Notes: a model not told the origin generated them from the sequence alone. Shown: positions 33,696 through 45,064, counted from the stretch's first letter. The stretch is DNA of 64,000 nt from Stenogyne calaminthoides (GCA_037126765.1 JBBCBC010000021.1:20911434-20975433); one strand, 5' to 3'. Numbers and translations: made by a program.

Positions 33696-33709
33696 ACTTG
33701 AGGGGCAAT
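33696..33709 (+). promoter_or_regulatory. Polypurine tract of G1
   Basis: ACTTGAGGGGCAAT immediately before the TGTTGTG start of the 3' LTR. The same motif precedes the LTR at 12890. Confidence 0.7.
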
Positions 33710-34417
33710 TGTTGTGATAAGGATAAAATCATTCTCAAAAGGGTTTGTTATAAACAGTCAGCTATCCACCACCCCCTAGTACATTGATCGGGAAAGCAGG
33801 GATTCAAGGTGAATCACGTCTGGACCATCTGCGTGACCGACTTAGAGGTATTATGCTCTCAATCACCATTGGCAGGTCGGGGGTGACCTGGACAGGGGGT
33901 TTCTCAAGAGAGTAAGCTACTTCCGAGGTAGCATGGGAACGTCAAGTCGCCGATTAACGAGCCAGATCGACCTTCTTCTAGCGACCTCTGTGGGTGGTCA
34001 CAAGTTATAAATATGAAATGGATTCATGACAGCCAAGGTAGCAGATTTTCAGGAGATAACTATGGAAGGCGTATCTATTAGCGAAGATTTTGCCCCAAGT
34101 CACAGGATTTCCTTCCCAAGATAGGTCATCCAACAGCCGGCCCTGAGGGCTACTCAAGAAAGCCCATGATGGTCTTTGACCTAGTTTGTAATCTATAAAT
34201 TAGTTGTGTAACACAATGTAAAGGATCAAAAAATCTTAGATCTTAGGCATATACATATTACCAAAAAACCTGGCTTGGATGCCCCCGGACGTAGTCTATT
34301 TTACAGACGAATCGGGTCACCAAATCTATCATTCCCTTTCCTTACTTTGATCGCCTGCTCCATATTATAACTGTGAATTATTGTTCGTTCGGTCAAAAGT
34401 ATAAACCGGATACAACA
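33710..34417 (+). repeat. G1 LTR, right (3') copy
   Basis: 708 bp from TGTTGTGATAAGG to ..GGATACAACA. TATAAAT lies at 34194-34200. It is followed by TTCAG and then by S1 sequence six bases before the S1 pol stop. Confidence 0.9.
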
Positions 34418-34427
34418 TTCAGTGAAT

Positions 34428-35341
34428 TCACTCACCTGGATCCAACATCCCCAATTCTACTGAAATTTCCTGAATCTTGACTCAGCCAAAGGCTTAGTAA
34501 GAATATCAGCTTTTTATTTATCACTATGACTTTTCTCCATCCTAATATCCTTCTTCTCAACATGGTCTCTAATGAAATGATGTCTGATATCAACATGTTT
34601 GCATTTAGTGTGCAATACCGGATTTTGTGTAACAACAATCGCACTATTATTGTCACAAAATATGGGTACTTCATTGGCTATTATCTTATAATCCCTCAAT
34701 TTTTGTCTTAACCAAAGAATCTGTGCACAACAACTTCCTGCAGCCATGTATTCTGCTTCAGTAGTACTAGTTGCAACTGAAGTTTGTTTCTTAGAAAACC
34801 AGGATATCAGCTTTCTTCCAAGAAATTGACAAGTTCCTGAGGTGGACTTCCGGTCAATTCTACAACAACCATAGTCAGCATCTGAATAACCAGTTAATTC
34901 AAGGTTATCATCAGTTGGATACCATAATCCTCTATTCACTGTGCCTTTAAGATATCTCAAGATCTTTTTAGCAGCTTCCATGTGACTGGCTTTAGGATTA
35001 ACTTGGTACCTTGCACATATACCAACAACAAAGGTAATATTAGGCCTACTTGCTGTGAGATATATCAATGATCCAATGATCCCTCTATAATCAGTATGGT
35101 TATCTGATTTGCCTTCAGGATCAGGATCCATCTTGTAGTTAGTATTCATAGGAATTCTAACTGCATTGCAATGTTGTACACCATACTTGGCAATCAGATC
35201 TCTGGTGTACATTGCTTGATTTATGAATATTCCTTCCTTAGATTGCTTGACTTGTAGACCTAGGAAGAAATTCATCTCCCCCATCATTGTCATCTCAAAC
35301 GTTCCTTTCATCAGGGCAGAAATTTTTTCACACATCTGATG
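34428..35341 (-). pseudogene. S1 reverse transcriptase remnant and RNase H
   Basis: From 35335 down: MMGEMNFFLGLQVKQSKEGI, SLIYLTASRPNITFVVGICA, LTGYSDADYGCCRIDRKSTS, TTEAEYMAAGSCCAQILWLR, VPIFCDNNSAIVVTQNP and HHFIRDHVEKKDIRMEK. These are the C-terminal RT connection and a full RNase H of Sirevirus type. After a frameshift near 34500 the end reads ELGMLDPGE with TGA at 34430-34428. The RT palm, including the YVDD box, is missing: the sequence passes from the pre-RT linker (..VIGSP) straight to CEKISALMKGTFEM. Confidence 0.85.
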
Positions 35342-36860
35342 ATTAGGAGATCCAATTACATACCTGAGTCTGAACTGTGGTTTGTTCAGATGGGTCAGCT
35401 TTAGTGTGTTTGCTTTCCTTCAGTGGAGAACTATCATCCTGAGTTTCACCAGCCTGAGTATTACCATCCTGAGTTTCTTCTTGCTCTGATTCAGTTTCAC
35501 TCCATTCATAGAAGGTGATTGACTTCTTCTTTTCAGGCTCAAATGATGGTTTGACATTTTTCTTCAGGCTAAGTCTGGTGATCCTCTTTGTCAAGTCTCC
35601 CGAGTCATATTCCTATTTCTTATGAACACAAGTAGATTCATCAAAAACAACATGAGGTGTTTCTTCCACAATAAGGGTCCTACAGTTGTAAACTCTGAAG
35701 GCTTTACTAATTTCAGAATATCCCAAGAATATCCCTTCATCAGCTTTGCTATCAAAAGTTTTCAACTGATCTTTACCATTATTGTATGAAACACTTACTA
35801 CCAAACACACGAAAGAAAGAGACAAGAGGCTTCCTTTCATTCCATAGCTCATATGGTGTTTTTCCTTGATTCTTGGTCAACATGAATCTGTTCTGAGAAT
35901 CGCATGCAGTGTTGACTGCTTCAGCCCAAAACCTTTTAGGGATGTCAACTTCAGCAATCATTGTTCTTGCAGCTTCTTTTAGAGTCCTATTTCTTCTTTC
36001 AACAACACCATTCTGTTGTGGAGTCCTTGAAGCTGATGTTTCATGAGTTATTCCATTTGCTGCACAATAATCAAATATAATATGGTTGATAAATTCAGTG
36101 CCTTTATCTGATCTAATTTTGACCAGACTCAGATTCTTCTCATTACTAAGTCTTTTCAGTAATTCTGGCAGTTTTATCTGAGTCTCTTTCTTACTGAGTA
36201 AGAAAATAACCCACGTGTATCTAGAGTAGTCATTAACTACTACAAGTGTATATTTCCTGTCATTAGTGCTCACAGGTGTTACTGGACCAAATAGATCCAT
36301 ATGTACTAATTGAAGTATTCTTTCAGTAGACACTTCTACTTTGCTTTTGAATGATGCTCTGATTTGTTTGCCTTTCTGACAAACATCACACACATGATCT
36401 TTACTGAATACTTCATTGGGTAACCCCCTTACAAGTGCTAATCTTGCAATTTTATTCAGGGTTTTGAAGTTCAGATTATTCAGTCTCTTATGCCATAACC
36501 AACTAGTGTCAGTAGCCTTTTTGGCAACTAAACATGTATCCATAGGAGTCAATCTCCAATCAGCACGATACACATTTCCTTTTCTAGTACAAGTCAGTAG
36601 TACTTGTTGTGAAATATTGTCTTTCACATAGCACAAGTTCTTTGAAAATTCAACACTGAATTCTTTGTCACATAATTGACTGATAGAAAGCAAGTTATGC
36701 TTTAAACGAAAGACATATGCTACACCATGAATATGAACAATATCAACTTCAAATCCTTCAGTTTGTCCTTTGGAATTATCACCAAAAGTTATCTGAGGGC
36801 CTTTCTGTTCAACATAGTTAGTGAGCAAATGCTTATATCCTGTCATGTGCCTTGAACATC
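35342..36860 (-). pseudogene. S1 integrase and acidic linker
   Basis: In 36960-35779 on -: zinc-binding region WLWHKRLNNLNFKTLNKIAR .. CDVCQKGKQ (the usual GH pair of RLGHLNF is NN, so one zinc ligand is absent), VHMDLFGPVTPVSTNDRKYT, VVNDYSRYTWVIFLL, IRSDKGTEFINHIIFDYCAA and the Glu motif TPQQNGVVERRNRTLKEAAR. A frameshift near 35790 leads to FDSKADEGIFLGYSEISKAF, a stop at 35613, then an acidic, Gln/Ser-rich linker (ESEQEETQDGNTQAGETQDD) that ends at the RT deletion. Confidence 0.85.
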
Positions 36861-38587
36861 CACTGTTCAGATACCATGCAACAGGTGCCATTTCACTTCC
36901 ACTCATCAGGGCTATGTTGTCTTCATTTAGTTCAGTGCCCTTCTCCTTCACCTGAAACAAAATCAGGCCTTAGGTACCCATTTGGTGTAGGATCCTACCA
37001 GGTTAGCTGTACCTTTTGGAACTCAAATCTGCCTAACAACTCTAATTACTTTAGAGTGGCTGATTTGTTTTCCATAAACATCTACATACACACTCACCAC
37101 CCTAGGTACCTTGGCAGTATCATGTGTATGAGTGCCAGCCTTAGCATGAACATGAGCCTTAGAGTTCTTCTTGGGTTCAGGCCTCCTGTTCCAATGCTTT
37201 GACCTTGGTGCAGCTGGTCTATGTCTCTGCTGACTTGGGTTCAGGAAACCTTTACCCTTAGGTAGGTGGGGTTTAGGTTGTCTGTATTGAAATTGGGGTC
37301 TTTCAGTATACCTAGGACTTGGTCTCTTCAGTTGAGAATTTCTCGGCTGAGTGTTTCTCTGCTAAGGATTCCTCTGATGGTTCAGTGCAGATTTCTTCAG
37401 GTTGGTATTCTTAGCCTGAGGCTTCGAAGTACTGGCCTGAGGATTTTCTACTGAGTGTTCAGGTTCTCTAGCCTTTTCCTGAGGTTTGGGATTTCCTTCC
37501 TGAACCTTCGGATTCTCTGAAACCATAGGTCCTTTACCCTTGTCCAAAACACGGGGTTATTCTTCAAGAAGAAGATCAGTACGAATCGCCGGTTTAACAA
37601 AGACAGTATTAGTGCCACTAGAAGAAGCAGCATTTAGATGACCTTGTGAAGTTCCCTCGGATTATATCCTAATCCAGTCTTTATAGTTGCAGGTCTTTGA
37701 TAACTCTGAATTTCATCTATTGCTTTAGATGTAGAATTCAATAAAGCTAACTTTCTCCGCAAACTATCTTCACTTTTCTTTAGATTTTTATATTTCTCAA
37801 AGAGGTCATTGAATTCAGTCCTGATAAACTGATTCTCTTCAGTGGATTTCTCTAACTTTTCTTTCAGGGCCTCTATCACTTTCTCTTTCTCTGAGAGCTA
37901 TACTTTCAGAACATCAAGTTCATCAGTAACTCCCATCAATTAAGAAGTAATCTCAGCATCATTAGAGTTTTTCCACTTAAGATTTTCAGCAGTCATTTCC
38001 TCATTTTGCTCTTGAGTTGCAATGAATAGTTCTTGTAACACAGAGTAATCTTTCATCAGATTCTCAAAAGAATCCATCAGATTGAAATTAATGGCTACAG
38101 AAGAACTTGACAACTCAGGTGCTTGTGTAGGAGCATCAATAGAGATAGAAGAATTTACCTCCTCAATAGCAACAAGACAGACATCATCACTGTCACTATC
38201 TGAGAACATTTCTTCTGAAGAGCTAGATCCTTCTTCAGCTTGTTCTTCTTCAGCAACCATATCCTTTTTGATTGAGTACTTCTTGTCTCTTTTGCCTTGC
38301 CTCTCCTTTCTTTCCTTGGAGCTTAACTTAGGACAGTCATACTGGAAGTGACCTTTCTTCTTGCAATTGTAGCATCTGATGATATCATCATCCTGATCAC
38401 TCTCTTCCTTGGATTTTGAGTCCTTCTTTCTGGATGAGGATCCTTCAGCTTTGTGGTCCTTCTTCTTCTTCTCAATAGACTTGTCCCCTCCATCAAAGTT
38501 TTTCCTGTTCCTGTGCCTGTTATCTTTGAAATACCTCTTATACCTCCCAAATTTACTATTGAGTCTTTAAAACCTCCTTGCCATCAG
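36861..38587 (-). pseudogene. S1 gag (C-terminal part) and protease
   Basis: A Sirevirus-type zinc knuckle CYNCKKKGHFQYDC lies at 38374-38333. A Ser/Glu/Asp-rich segment (EEEQAEEGSSSSEEMFSDSD) and a likely coiled coil (38260-37634) follow, then a Pro/Gln-rich basic stretch (37550-37000). The protease motif reads WYLNSGCSRHMTG: the catalytic Asp of D-S-G is Asn (36865-36867). Stops and frameshifts occur at ~38262, 37937, 37632 and 36963. The N-terminal gag core and 5' LTR are absent because C1b starts at 38588. Confidence 0.78.
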
Positions 38588-39832
38588 TGTTAGTTTTAGT
38601 GTCCTAGAGACAATCTATTCTAAGGACATAATACTAGATGATGTTCAGTTTGACTTAATATTATAGTTCATTTAATATTATTGTTTGGCAATACACTTGT
38701 TTGAATATTATGTTTGATTGTTTGCATTTATTCATACAAGTGTTCCCATGAGTCATTGCTGTCATTGAGGTTGTGAGAACTCGGATGACTTAAGCATAAT
38801 TCTCAAATAGCCCCGATCAAGGACCATCAAGAATGGGATATTGATGATGGAATGGAGATTGGTGTGCGATCTTCATCATACTCTTAGAGAGTGTAGTAAG
38901 ATCTCACTTACTACGAGATACTAGGTATCTCATGATGGATGCACAAATACCTTAGAGGGTATTGGTATACCCATCCGAGAAACAATTTGATGTATTTCCA
39001 CTATATGTGTCTACGGATGTCTCGGTTAGTGGGAGCAATACGATACTCCTTTGATTTAAGGTCAATACGCATGACATGTGTGGAGTGATGAACTTTGACA
39101 ATGACTGACGCTTGCACCCATCTATGGGTAGATATGGCTTGAATTGGGTTCATAACGAAGTGCATGTGCGTGGTAGTTGAGCCAAGGATAAGATTCATTC
39201 CTCAATGTGGATTTAGAGAGAATACTCATCTTCTCATCATAATTGGATCTAAGTCATCGGTCGATGCACATCAACTTAGACTTTGTGGCTAAGTGTGACA
39301 TACATGATCAATTAGTGATTAGAGATAATATGATTAAGTTATTTGAATATACACTTCATCATGTTCAAGACTTAATCTAGTATTCGTGAATGAAATGAGG
39401 AAATCGTAATAGCCCATGTTTCAGTTACAGGTAGTTGCACATTTCCTCGCAACGTACCTCATATATTGAGAATGTCTGATTTATTGTCTAGGGTTCAAGA
39501 CCGTTAGTTTGACTAATCGCTCGATATATGAGAGCCTATGAGTCACACAATAAGTAACAGTTGTTTACTAATTATAGTTGGTTGATTAAATATTATATTG
39601 GATATTAATATTTAATTTATGGAGAATATAATAATAATTATATCTAGAATTAATTATTATTACTATTTAATTAAATTAGATTTATGGTTGATTTAATAAT
39701 TACTATTACTATTATTAAATTATTATTACTATTTAATAATTTATGGTTGATTTAATTAATTGTTCGTTGTTGGTGAACTATTTATTTTCACTGTGCATGT
39801 ATTACGTGTTTACGTGCCTCTAAATTCCAACA
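38588..39832 (+). repeat. 5' LTR of C1b
   Basis: 1,245 bp from TGTTAGTTTTAGTGTCC to CTAAATTCCAACA. It is the same family as both LTRs of C1a, the 58947-59982 fragment and the C1c LTR, seen here in + orientation. The U3/R part is shorter than in C1a and the AT-rich block near 39600-39760 is rearranged. Confidence 0.9.
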
Positions 39833-39833
39833 G

Positions 39834-39845
39834 TTGTATCAGAGC
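39834..39845 (+). promoter_or_regulatory. Primer-binding site of C1b (initiator tRNA-Met type)
   Basis: TTGTATCAGAGC, one base after the LTR end. It differs from the TGGTATCAGAGC consensus at one position, and at a different position from C1a. Confidence 0.88.
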
Positions 39846-41794
39846 TTCAGACTCTCGTTTTAATTGCATATTAAAATTGTTTTTGAAATAGAAATTAATT
39901 TTTTTTTGTTTCAAAACTGGGTGCTACTGCTTTGTTTGACAAAACCGCACCCATATGTTTTGTTTTGTTTCGTTTTCACACGGCTCGTCTCCTTCATCGC
40001 TCGCTTAAGGTTTCATGTGAAACCCTTCCACCTCTTGCGTCGCTCCGCCCATCCCATCACCGTCGTCTTCGTCTTCATCCTTGCGAGCGTCCGTGACATC
40101 ATTCGAGTCAAGGGCGATGCCTCGTGACTCGCGTTGGTCTCGCGATGCCGCGTCGGTGCAATTTTGAGCGGATTGGATCCGTGGCGGCATAATTTGACTG
40201 GCGCTCGCTCGGCAGCGCTCATCCTCTGATAGGCAAAATTGGTTGCGGCGCTGTCATTTTTTGTTCGACGAATTCGATGCAGCAGGCTCTGATTTCTGTT
40301 GAGGCTCACGGCGCTGCACCACCATGAGGCTTCGGCACTGTATCGCTCGACCTCGACCGGCGCGCGTGTCTGTGTTGACATCCTTGCCGTTTCCCGTTGC
40401 CCCTTGCTGGTTTTTCGATTCTTCGATCTGTAATTCTTCATCTTTGACTGGGTCATCCGATGAAGGGTAACGATCTGCAGCAGTGGCAGCAGTGGCAAGT
40501 CGCCCGCGCGCGCCTAGCGGCAATGGGGACTCGCTCGCACGCGCCGTCGTCTGCTACTTGCTTCGCTGCCCTGTTCTTGCTCATTTTGGTTTCGTGCAGT
40601 TGCGAGTTTATGCAGTTTTACCTTTCTTTTCATTTTGGTTGAACTGATTCGAATTGATTAAGAAAATTAAGTACCAAAATTAACTGTTTGTATGATAAAT
40701 TGGATTAATTCTGACGAACTAGGGTTGAATTGTTGGTTTCGGTTATCCCGATTGTAGTGACGGTTTCTGAGCTATGATGAGGGAGGGGCTGTTTGGCAAA
40801 TTGAATTTCGAATAGGCCCCTCCGTGCAAAGTTTTAGAAAATTGCACTTGAGTCCTTGGTGAAAACCTAATTAAAACATTTTGAAATTAATTAGATTAAT
40901 TTTAATAAGAATTAAAGGTTGGACTTTTAATCATAATTAATTGGATTAATTATTAACTTTTAATAATTTAAAATCGAATTTAAATTGGATTTTGAAATTC
41001 AGTTTATAAGGAATTATTAAATCCCACTTGTTTAATTATTTTTAGTTTAATTCGTTAAACGCTTTTATACTCTGCATTATAACTGTTTGGGTAGGCGGCA
41101 CCCAATAATTGTCGGACCGTATTAAATATTTGGGTAGACGGCGACCAATATTTATTAGTCCCTGCAAGTCATGTTTGGGTAGGCCGCGCCCAATAACGAC
41201 TCAAATGTGACATAGATAACATATTAGATCTCGATTAAGCAATTAATACCCCGCCTTTAAAACGTTCCCTACTAAAATATGATTTTCATTAAATTGAACA
41301 ATGTCTTCCATTAAAATTAAAAGTAAACCGGAGATTTTGTTCCAATGAGTATTTAATGCCCAAGTCTTTTACTCGGATCTACATCTAACGAGACTTTTAT
41401 AGGGACACGAAGTGTCGCCGCTTAATGATTGTAAATCAACTTGACTTTGTTTCACCAGCCCAAGCAGGAAAACGAAAGTCAAGGGGCATCCGATTGAACT
41501 AGGTTCAATCAACTAGGAATTGCAGTTATGCAATTGGTTTAGAGACCTATCAGTTCCGCTATTATAGTAATCAGCCCAAGCAGATATTATAATAGTAGGA
41601 GTGTGGATCCTAGTCCATTATGATTTATATTAGATATAAATTCGTATTCTTCCGATGAGGTCGTTGAATATGTGAAAATAATGGAGACAAAATAAACACA
41701 AAAGAAAGGCCATGTTTATTTTGATTGCTGAATATTAATCATAGGAATTATGTGTTTAATTCCCATTTTATTTTATTTCTCTTGGTTAGTCGAA
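39846..41794 (+). other. C1b untranslated leader
   Basis: ~1.95 kb without a convincing ORF. A CpG-rich block (~39980-40580, with CGCCCGCGCGCGCCTAGCGG) is followed by an AT-rich stretch, three hairpin motifs (41085-41107, 41128-41150, 41173-41195) and the CAAGCAGGAAAACGAAAGTC segment shared with C1a. About 290 bases (41502-41790) just before gag have no counterpart in C1a. Confidence 0.72.
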
Positions 41795-43760
41795 ATGTAT
41801 AACTGTTATTGAGATGTGTTTTGGAAACAAACAAAATTAGCTAGGCCAAATTTTTTGGACTGGCACCGAAACATGTGTTTGGTGCTAAGGCAAGAAAAGA
41901 TTGAGTATGTGTTAGACACGCCAATCCCGGTTATCCATGCAGTTGGTTCCTTGAGATAGCCACGTTTGGCATAGCAGCTCAGAAAAAGCGTCAAAAGGAT
42001 GCTTCCCAGACTCAGTGTGTGATGTTGCTCGGTATGACTCCCGAATTGCGTAGGCAACATGATAAAATGGGTCCCTTCTAGATGCTCAAGCATCTGAAGG
42101 ATCTCTTTGATTCTGAATCTCATTCTGAGATTTATGAAGTGATGAGAGACTTGTTCAGATGTTCGTTAGCTAAAGAAGGAAGATTTCACCTCATGTGCTA
42201 ATGATGATATGCCTAATTGATAAACTTGGTAATTTAGGCTTTCAGCTAAAAGATCGACCTTTTCATTTATGCTATCCTCTAGTCGCTCTCGGATTCCTAT
42301 TTTAGCTTCATTGTGAACTACAATATGAATAAGATGGATGCGACCATGCCTGAACTTCACAACGTGCTCAAGACTTTTGAGTTTACTATCACTAAGATGG
42401 TGTTCAAAAGTACGAGCAGGCAAACAAGGAAGTGTGCCTCTACTATAAGTAGAAGAGGGCACTGGAAGAAGGACTGTAAGGTTCTGGTTGTTAAAAGGAA
42501 GGCACTAGGTGCTTCTGGCACTAGAATATCTATGTTTGTTATTAAGATAAACATGTTCATTAATAACTGCTTGGTATTAGATACCGGATCAGGCTCTCAC
42601 ATTTATATGAATGTGAAGGGGCTCATGTGTCTTAGAGCGAGTGAAGTCATCTTACACATGGAAATTAAGGAAGAGTTGCTAACTGAACGTGTGGGGATTT
42701 ATATGTTAGACTTACCATTTGGTTTTAGATTAGAACTTAATGATTGTCATCTACTTCTTTCTATTACTCGCAACATGTATTTATTGCATTATGGATATGA
42801 TGTTCTTAATATACAAAATAAAAGACTCAAACTTAGTAATCATGAAAACCCGACTTACTTATGGCATTGTAGAACTTGATCATATAAACGAGAAAAGAAT
42901 TGCAAGGTTAAGAAAGTTAGACTACTTAACCCCATTCGACTGTGAGTCTTATGGAGATTGTGAATCTTATCTCATGGGCAAGATGATCAACAGACCCTTT
43001 TGTGGGAGAGGGGTGTATGCAAAATAAGTTCTAAAGGTTGATCTACAACGATGTTTATGGACCATTGTCCACTCTAGCTAGGGGTCACTTCAGATACTTC
43101 ATCACTTTTACTGATGATTTCCCAAGATACGGATACGTGTATCTTATGAAATTAAACACAGATTCGAATCTTTTGAGAAATTCAAAGAGTTTAAGGCTGA
43201 AGTAGAGAAGTAACATGGTAAAAGTATCAAGACTCTTTGATCAGATCGAGGAGGTGAATACCTTAGCCATGAATTCACTGATTACTTGAAATTACATGGA
43301 ATCCAGTCACAATGGACTCCTCCCAGAACACCTCAGATGAACGATGTGTCCGAGAGGAGAAATCCAACCCTGTTAGACATGGTGAGGTCCATGATGAACT
43401 TCTCCTCTCTTCTGATATTCTTATGGGGATACACGTTACACACCTCAATTTACATTCTGAATAGGATTCCATCTAGATCGGTTGAGCATACACCATATGA
43501 ACTATGGTGTGACAAGAAGCCAACTTTTACACATATCTAACAGGGGGTTGCCCGTGATTGTAAAAAGGATGCTTATCGACAAGTTGGAATCCAAAGGTGA
43601 AAAGGGTTACTTTGTGGGATATTCTATGGAAACTAAAGGATATTGCTTCTATCTACCTGAGAAATAATCAGTGATGGTTTCTAGGCGGACCAAGTTCCTC
43701 GAAGAAGACTATGTCTTTAAGGAACAAGGTCGTAAGCTGATAGAAATTGAAGAAATTCAA
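41795..43760 (+). pseudogene. C1b gag, protease and integrase, decayed
   Basis: ATG at 41795 aligns with the C1a gag start, but a stop follows within seven codons. Recognisable pieces: CVMLLGMTPELRRQHDK, KHLKDLFDSESHSEIYEVMR, RGHWKKDCK of the zinc knuckle (first Cys pair blurred), VLDTGSGSHIYMNVKGL of protease (42567 on), integrase FRYFITFTDDFPRYGYVYLM, then LKLHGIQSQWTPPRTPQMND with VSERRNPTLLDMVRSMM. Many stops and indels make it non-functional. It ends at the C1b/G2 junction. Confidence 0.82.
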
Positions 43761-44980
43761 CGTATAACTCCCAAGGCGGGTTGGTTGTGCCGCTATCCCC
43801 TAGTGTAAAAGTTAGCTCGACAAGGAAATTAGCTAATGCTTGAGCTTTAATCGCAGGTCGCGGTGTGTATGTTACACCATACTTCCCGACTTCAATAGCC
43901 CACTTGAGGCACCGGCCTGATGTATCAGGTCGATGGAGAATGTTGCGAAGAGGCAAAGAGGTGAGGACTTCGACCTGATGATCGAAGAAATACGGCCTTA
44001 ACTTTCGCACGCTCATGACTAGAGCGTAGGCTAACTTCTCCATGCGGGGGTACCGTTGCTCGGTCTCGTTCAGCGCCTAACTTACAAAGTAAATGGGAAG
44101 GTGATCCTGGCCTTTAGCTCGTACATGTACCGCGCTCAGAGCTGTTTCTGAAGCCGCTAAATAAAGAAAAAGTTTCTCTCCGGGGATCGGCTTGGCCAGC
44201 ATTCTGACAGTGGCCAAGTAGGCCTTGATTTTGTCAAGTGCTTCCTGTCTCTCCGTCATCCACTCGAACTTTAACTTCCTCCGGATCATGTCGAACATGG
44301 GTTTGCATTTATCCCCTATTCTTGAGATAAACATGTTCAAAGCGGCTAAGCATCCAGTTAACTTTTGGACCTCCTTCACTGTTCTTAGAGCCCCCATGTC
44401 CAGAATAGCTTGTATTTTGTCTGGATTCACCTCAATCCCCCGCTTGCTAACCAAATGGCCCAAGAATTTGCCCGACTCGACCCCGAAGTTGCATTTATTC
44501 GGATTGAGCCTCATGTTGTACCTTCTAAGGACCTCGAAGGTTTGGGCGAGGTGCATCAGATGATCCTCTTTTCGTAAACTTTTGACGACGATGTCATCTA
44601 TGTATACCTCTACCGACTTGCCTATCTGCTCGGCGAACATGTGGTTGACTAGCCTCTGATATGTGGCTCCGGCATTTTTCAGGCCGAAGGGCATTCTTTT
44701 CCAGCAATACATATTTTTTTGGGTTAGGAAAGACGTGTGTTGACGGTCAGGCTCGTGCATGGCTATCTGATGGTACCCGACAAAAGCATCCATGAAAGAA
44801 ATCATTTCATGCCCCGCCGTGTTGTCAATTAAATGGTCGATGTGCGGCATCGGAAAGAAGTCTTTTGGGAACGCCTCATTGAGGTCGGTGAAGTCGATAC
44901 AAATTCGCCATGTCCCATTTGATTTCTTCACGAGTACTGCATTGGCTACCCATCATGGTTGGTCGGCTTGCATGATGAAA
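43761..44980 (-). pseudogene. G2 reverse transcriptase and partial RNase H
   Basis: The stretch 44931-44077 is open for 284 codons: KKSNGTWRICIDFTDLNEAF, ISFMDAFVGYHQIAMHEPDR, WKRMPFGLKNAGATYQRLVN, VEVYIDDIVVKSLRKEDHLM and FLGHLVSKRGIEVNPDKIQA. The first catalytic Asp and the YIDD box are both present, so the RT core itself is intact in sequence. A stop at ~44074 separates RNase H (MEKLAYALVMSVRKLRPYFF .. NPPWELYV), which is cut at the junction. It is the best-preserved Gypsy pol segment in the window. Confidence 0.88.
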
Positions 44981-45064
44981 ATCGTTATCTAGTAACTTTT
45001 TCACCTCCTCCGCGAGGGCAACATACTTCTCAGGGCCAAATTTCCTTCTTTTCTGAGCTATTGG

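Larger units (their letters stand above)
12165..34417 (+). mobile_element. Tat-lineage Gypsy (Ty3) element G1 with a partial extra unit at its left end
   Basis: The order on + is a truncated copy of the element's own 3' internal end (12165-12889), LTR (12890-13601), primer site, gag, protease, RT, RNase H, integrase, an antisense gene (33222-30436, -), polypurine tract, and LTR (33710-34417). Gag has a C-H-H-C knuckle, protease reads DGGA, and the antisense gene carries a 'gypsy-type transposon' domain. All of this is typical of the Tat lineage. A solo LTR (15560-17285) and C1a (18627-27560) are inserted inside. A 5-bp TTCAG occurs at both outer edges (12160-12164 and 34418-34422). Gag and pol carry many stops, so the element is inactive. 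Confidence 0.82.
4926..38587 (-). mobile_element. Sirevirus-like Copia element S1, split by nested insertions and 5'-truncated
   Basis: On the - strand the order is gag (~38587-37000), protease-integrase (36960-35600), RT remnant and RNase H (35341-34428), env-like region (11939-6878), polypurine tract and 3' LTR (6623-4926). This order, the long env-like region after pol, and the SGCSRHMTG and NGVVERRNRTLKEAARTM signatures indicate the Copia/Sirevirus lineage. Insertions: Gypsy G1 at 12165-34417 between pol and env-like, and a solo LTR at 9035-10746 within the env-like region. The 5' LTR is missing: C1b starts at 38588, inside S1 gag. All frames are interrupted and the RT core is deleted, so S1 is dead. 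The five bases before the 3' LTR are CATTG, but its partner duplication is not in the window. Confidence 0.85.
38588..43760 (+). mobile_element. Truncated Copia element C1b (C1 family)
   Basis: 5' LTR (38588-39832), primer site, long leader with hairpins, gag (41795 on), protease and most of integrase, co-linear with C1a but heavily decayed. It stops abruptly at 43760, two bases after the codons for EEIQ, where G2 sequence begins. RT, RNase H and the 3' LTR are not in the window. The five bases before it are ATCAG, with no partner visible. It begins within S1 gag. Confidence 0.88.

Noticed and set aside
40013..40498. 161-codon - strand ORF (and its neighbours) in the C1b leader
   Set aside because: It lies in a CpG-rich leader where stop codons are rare by composition. 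The opposite-strand and shifted frames are equally open, and there is no conserved counterpart in C1a.
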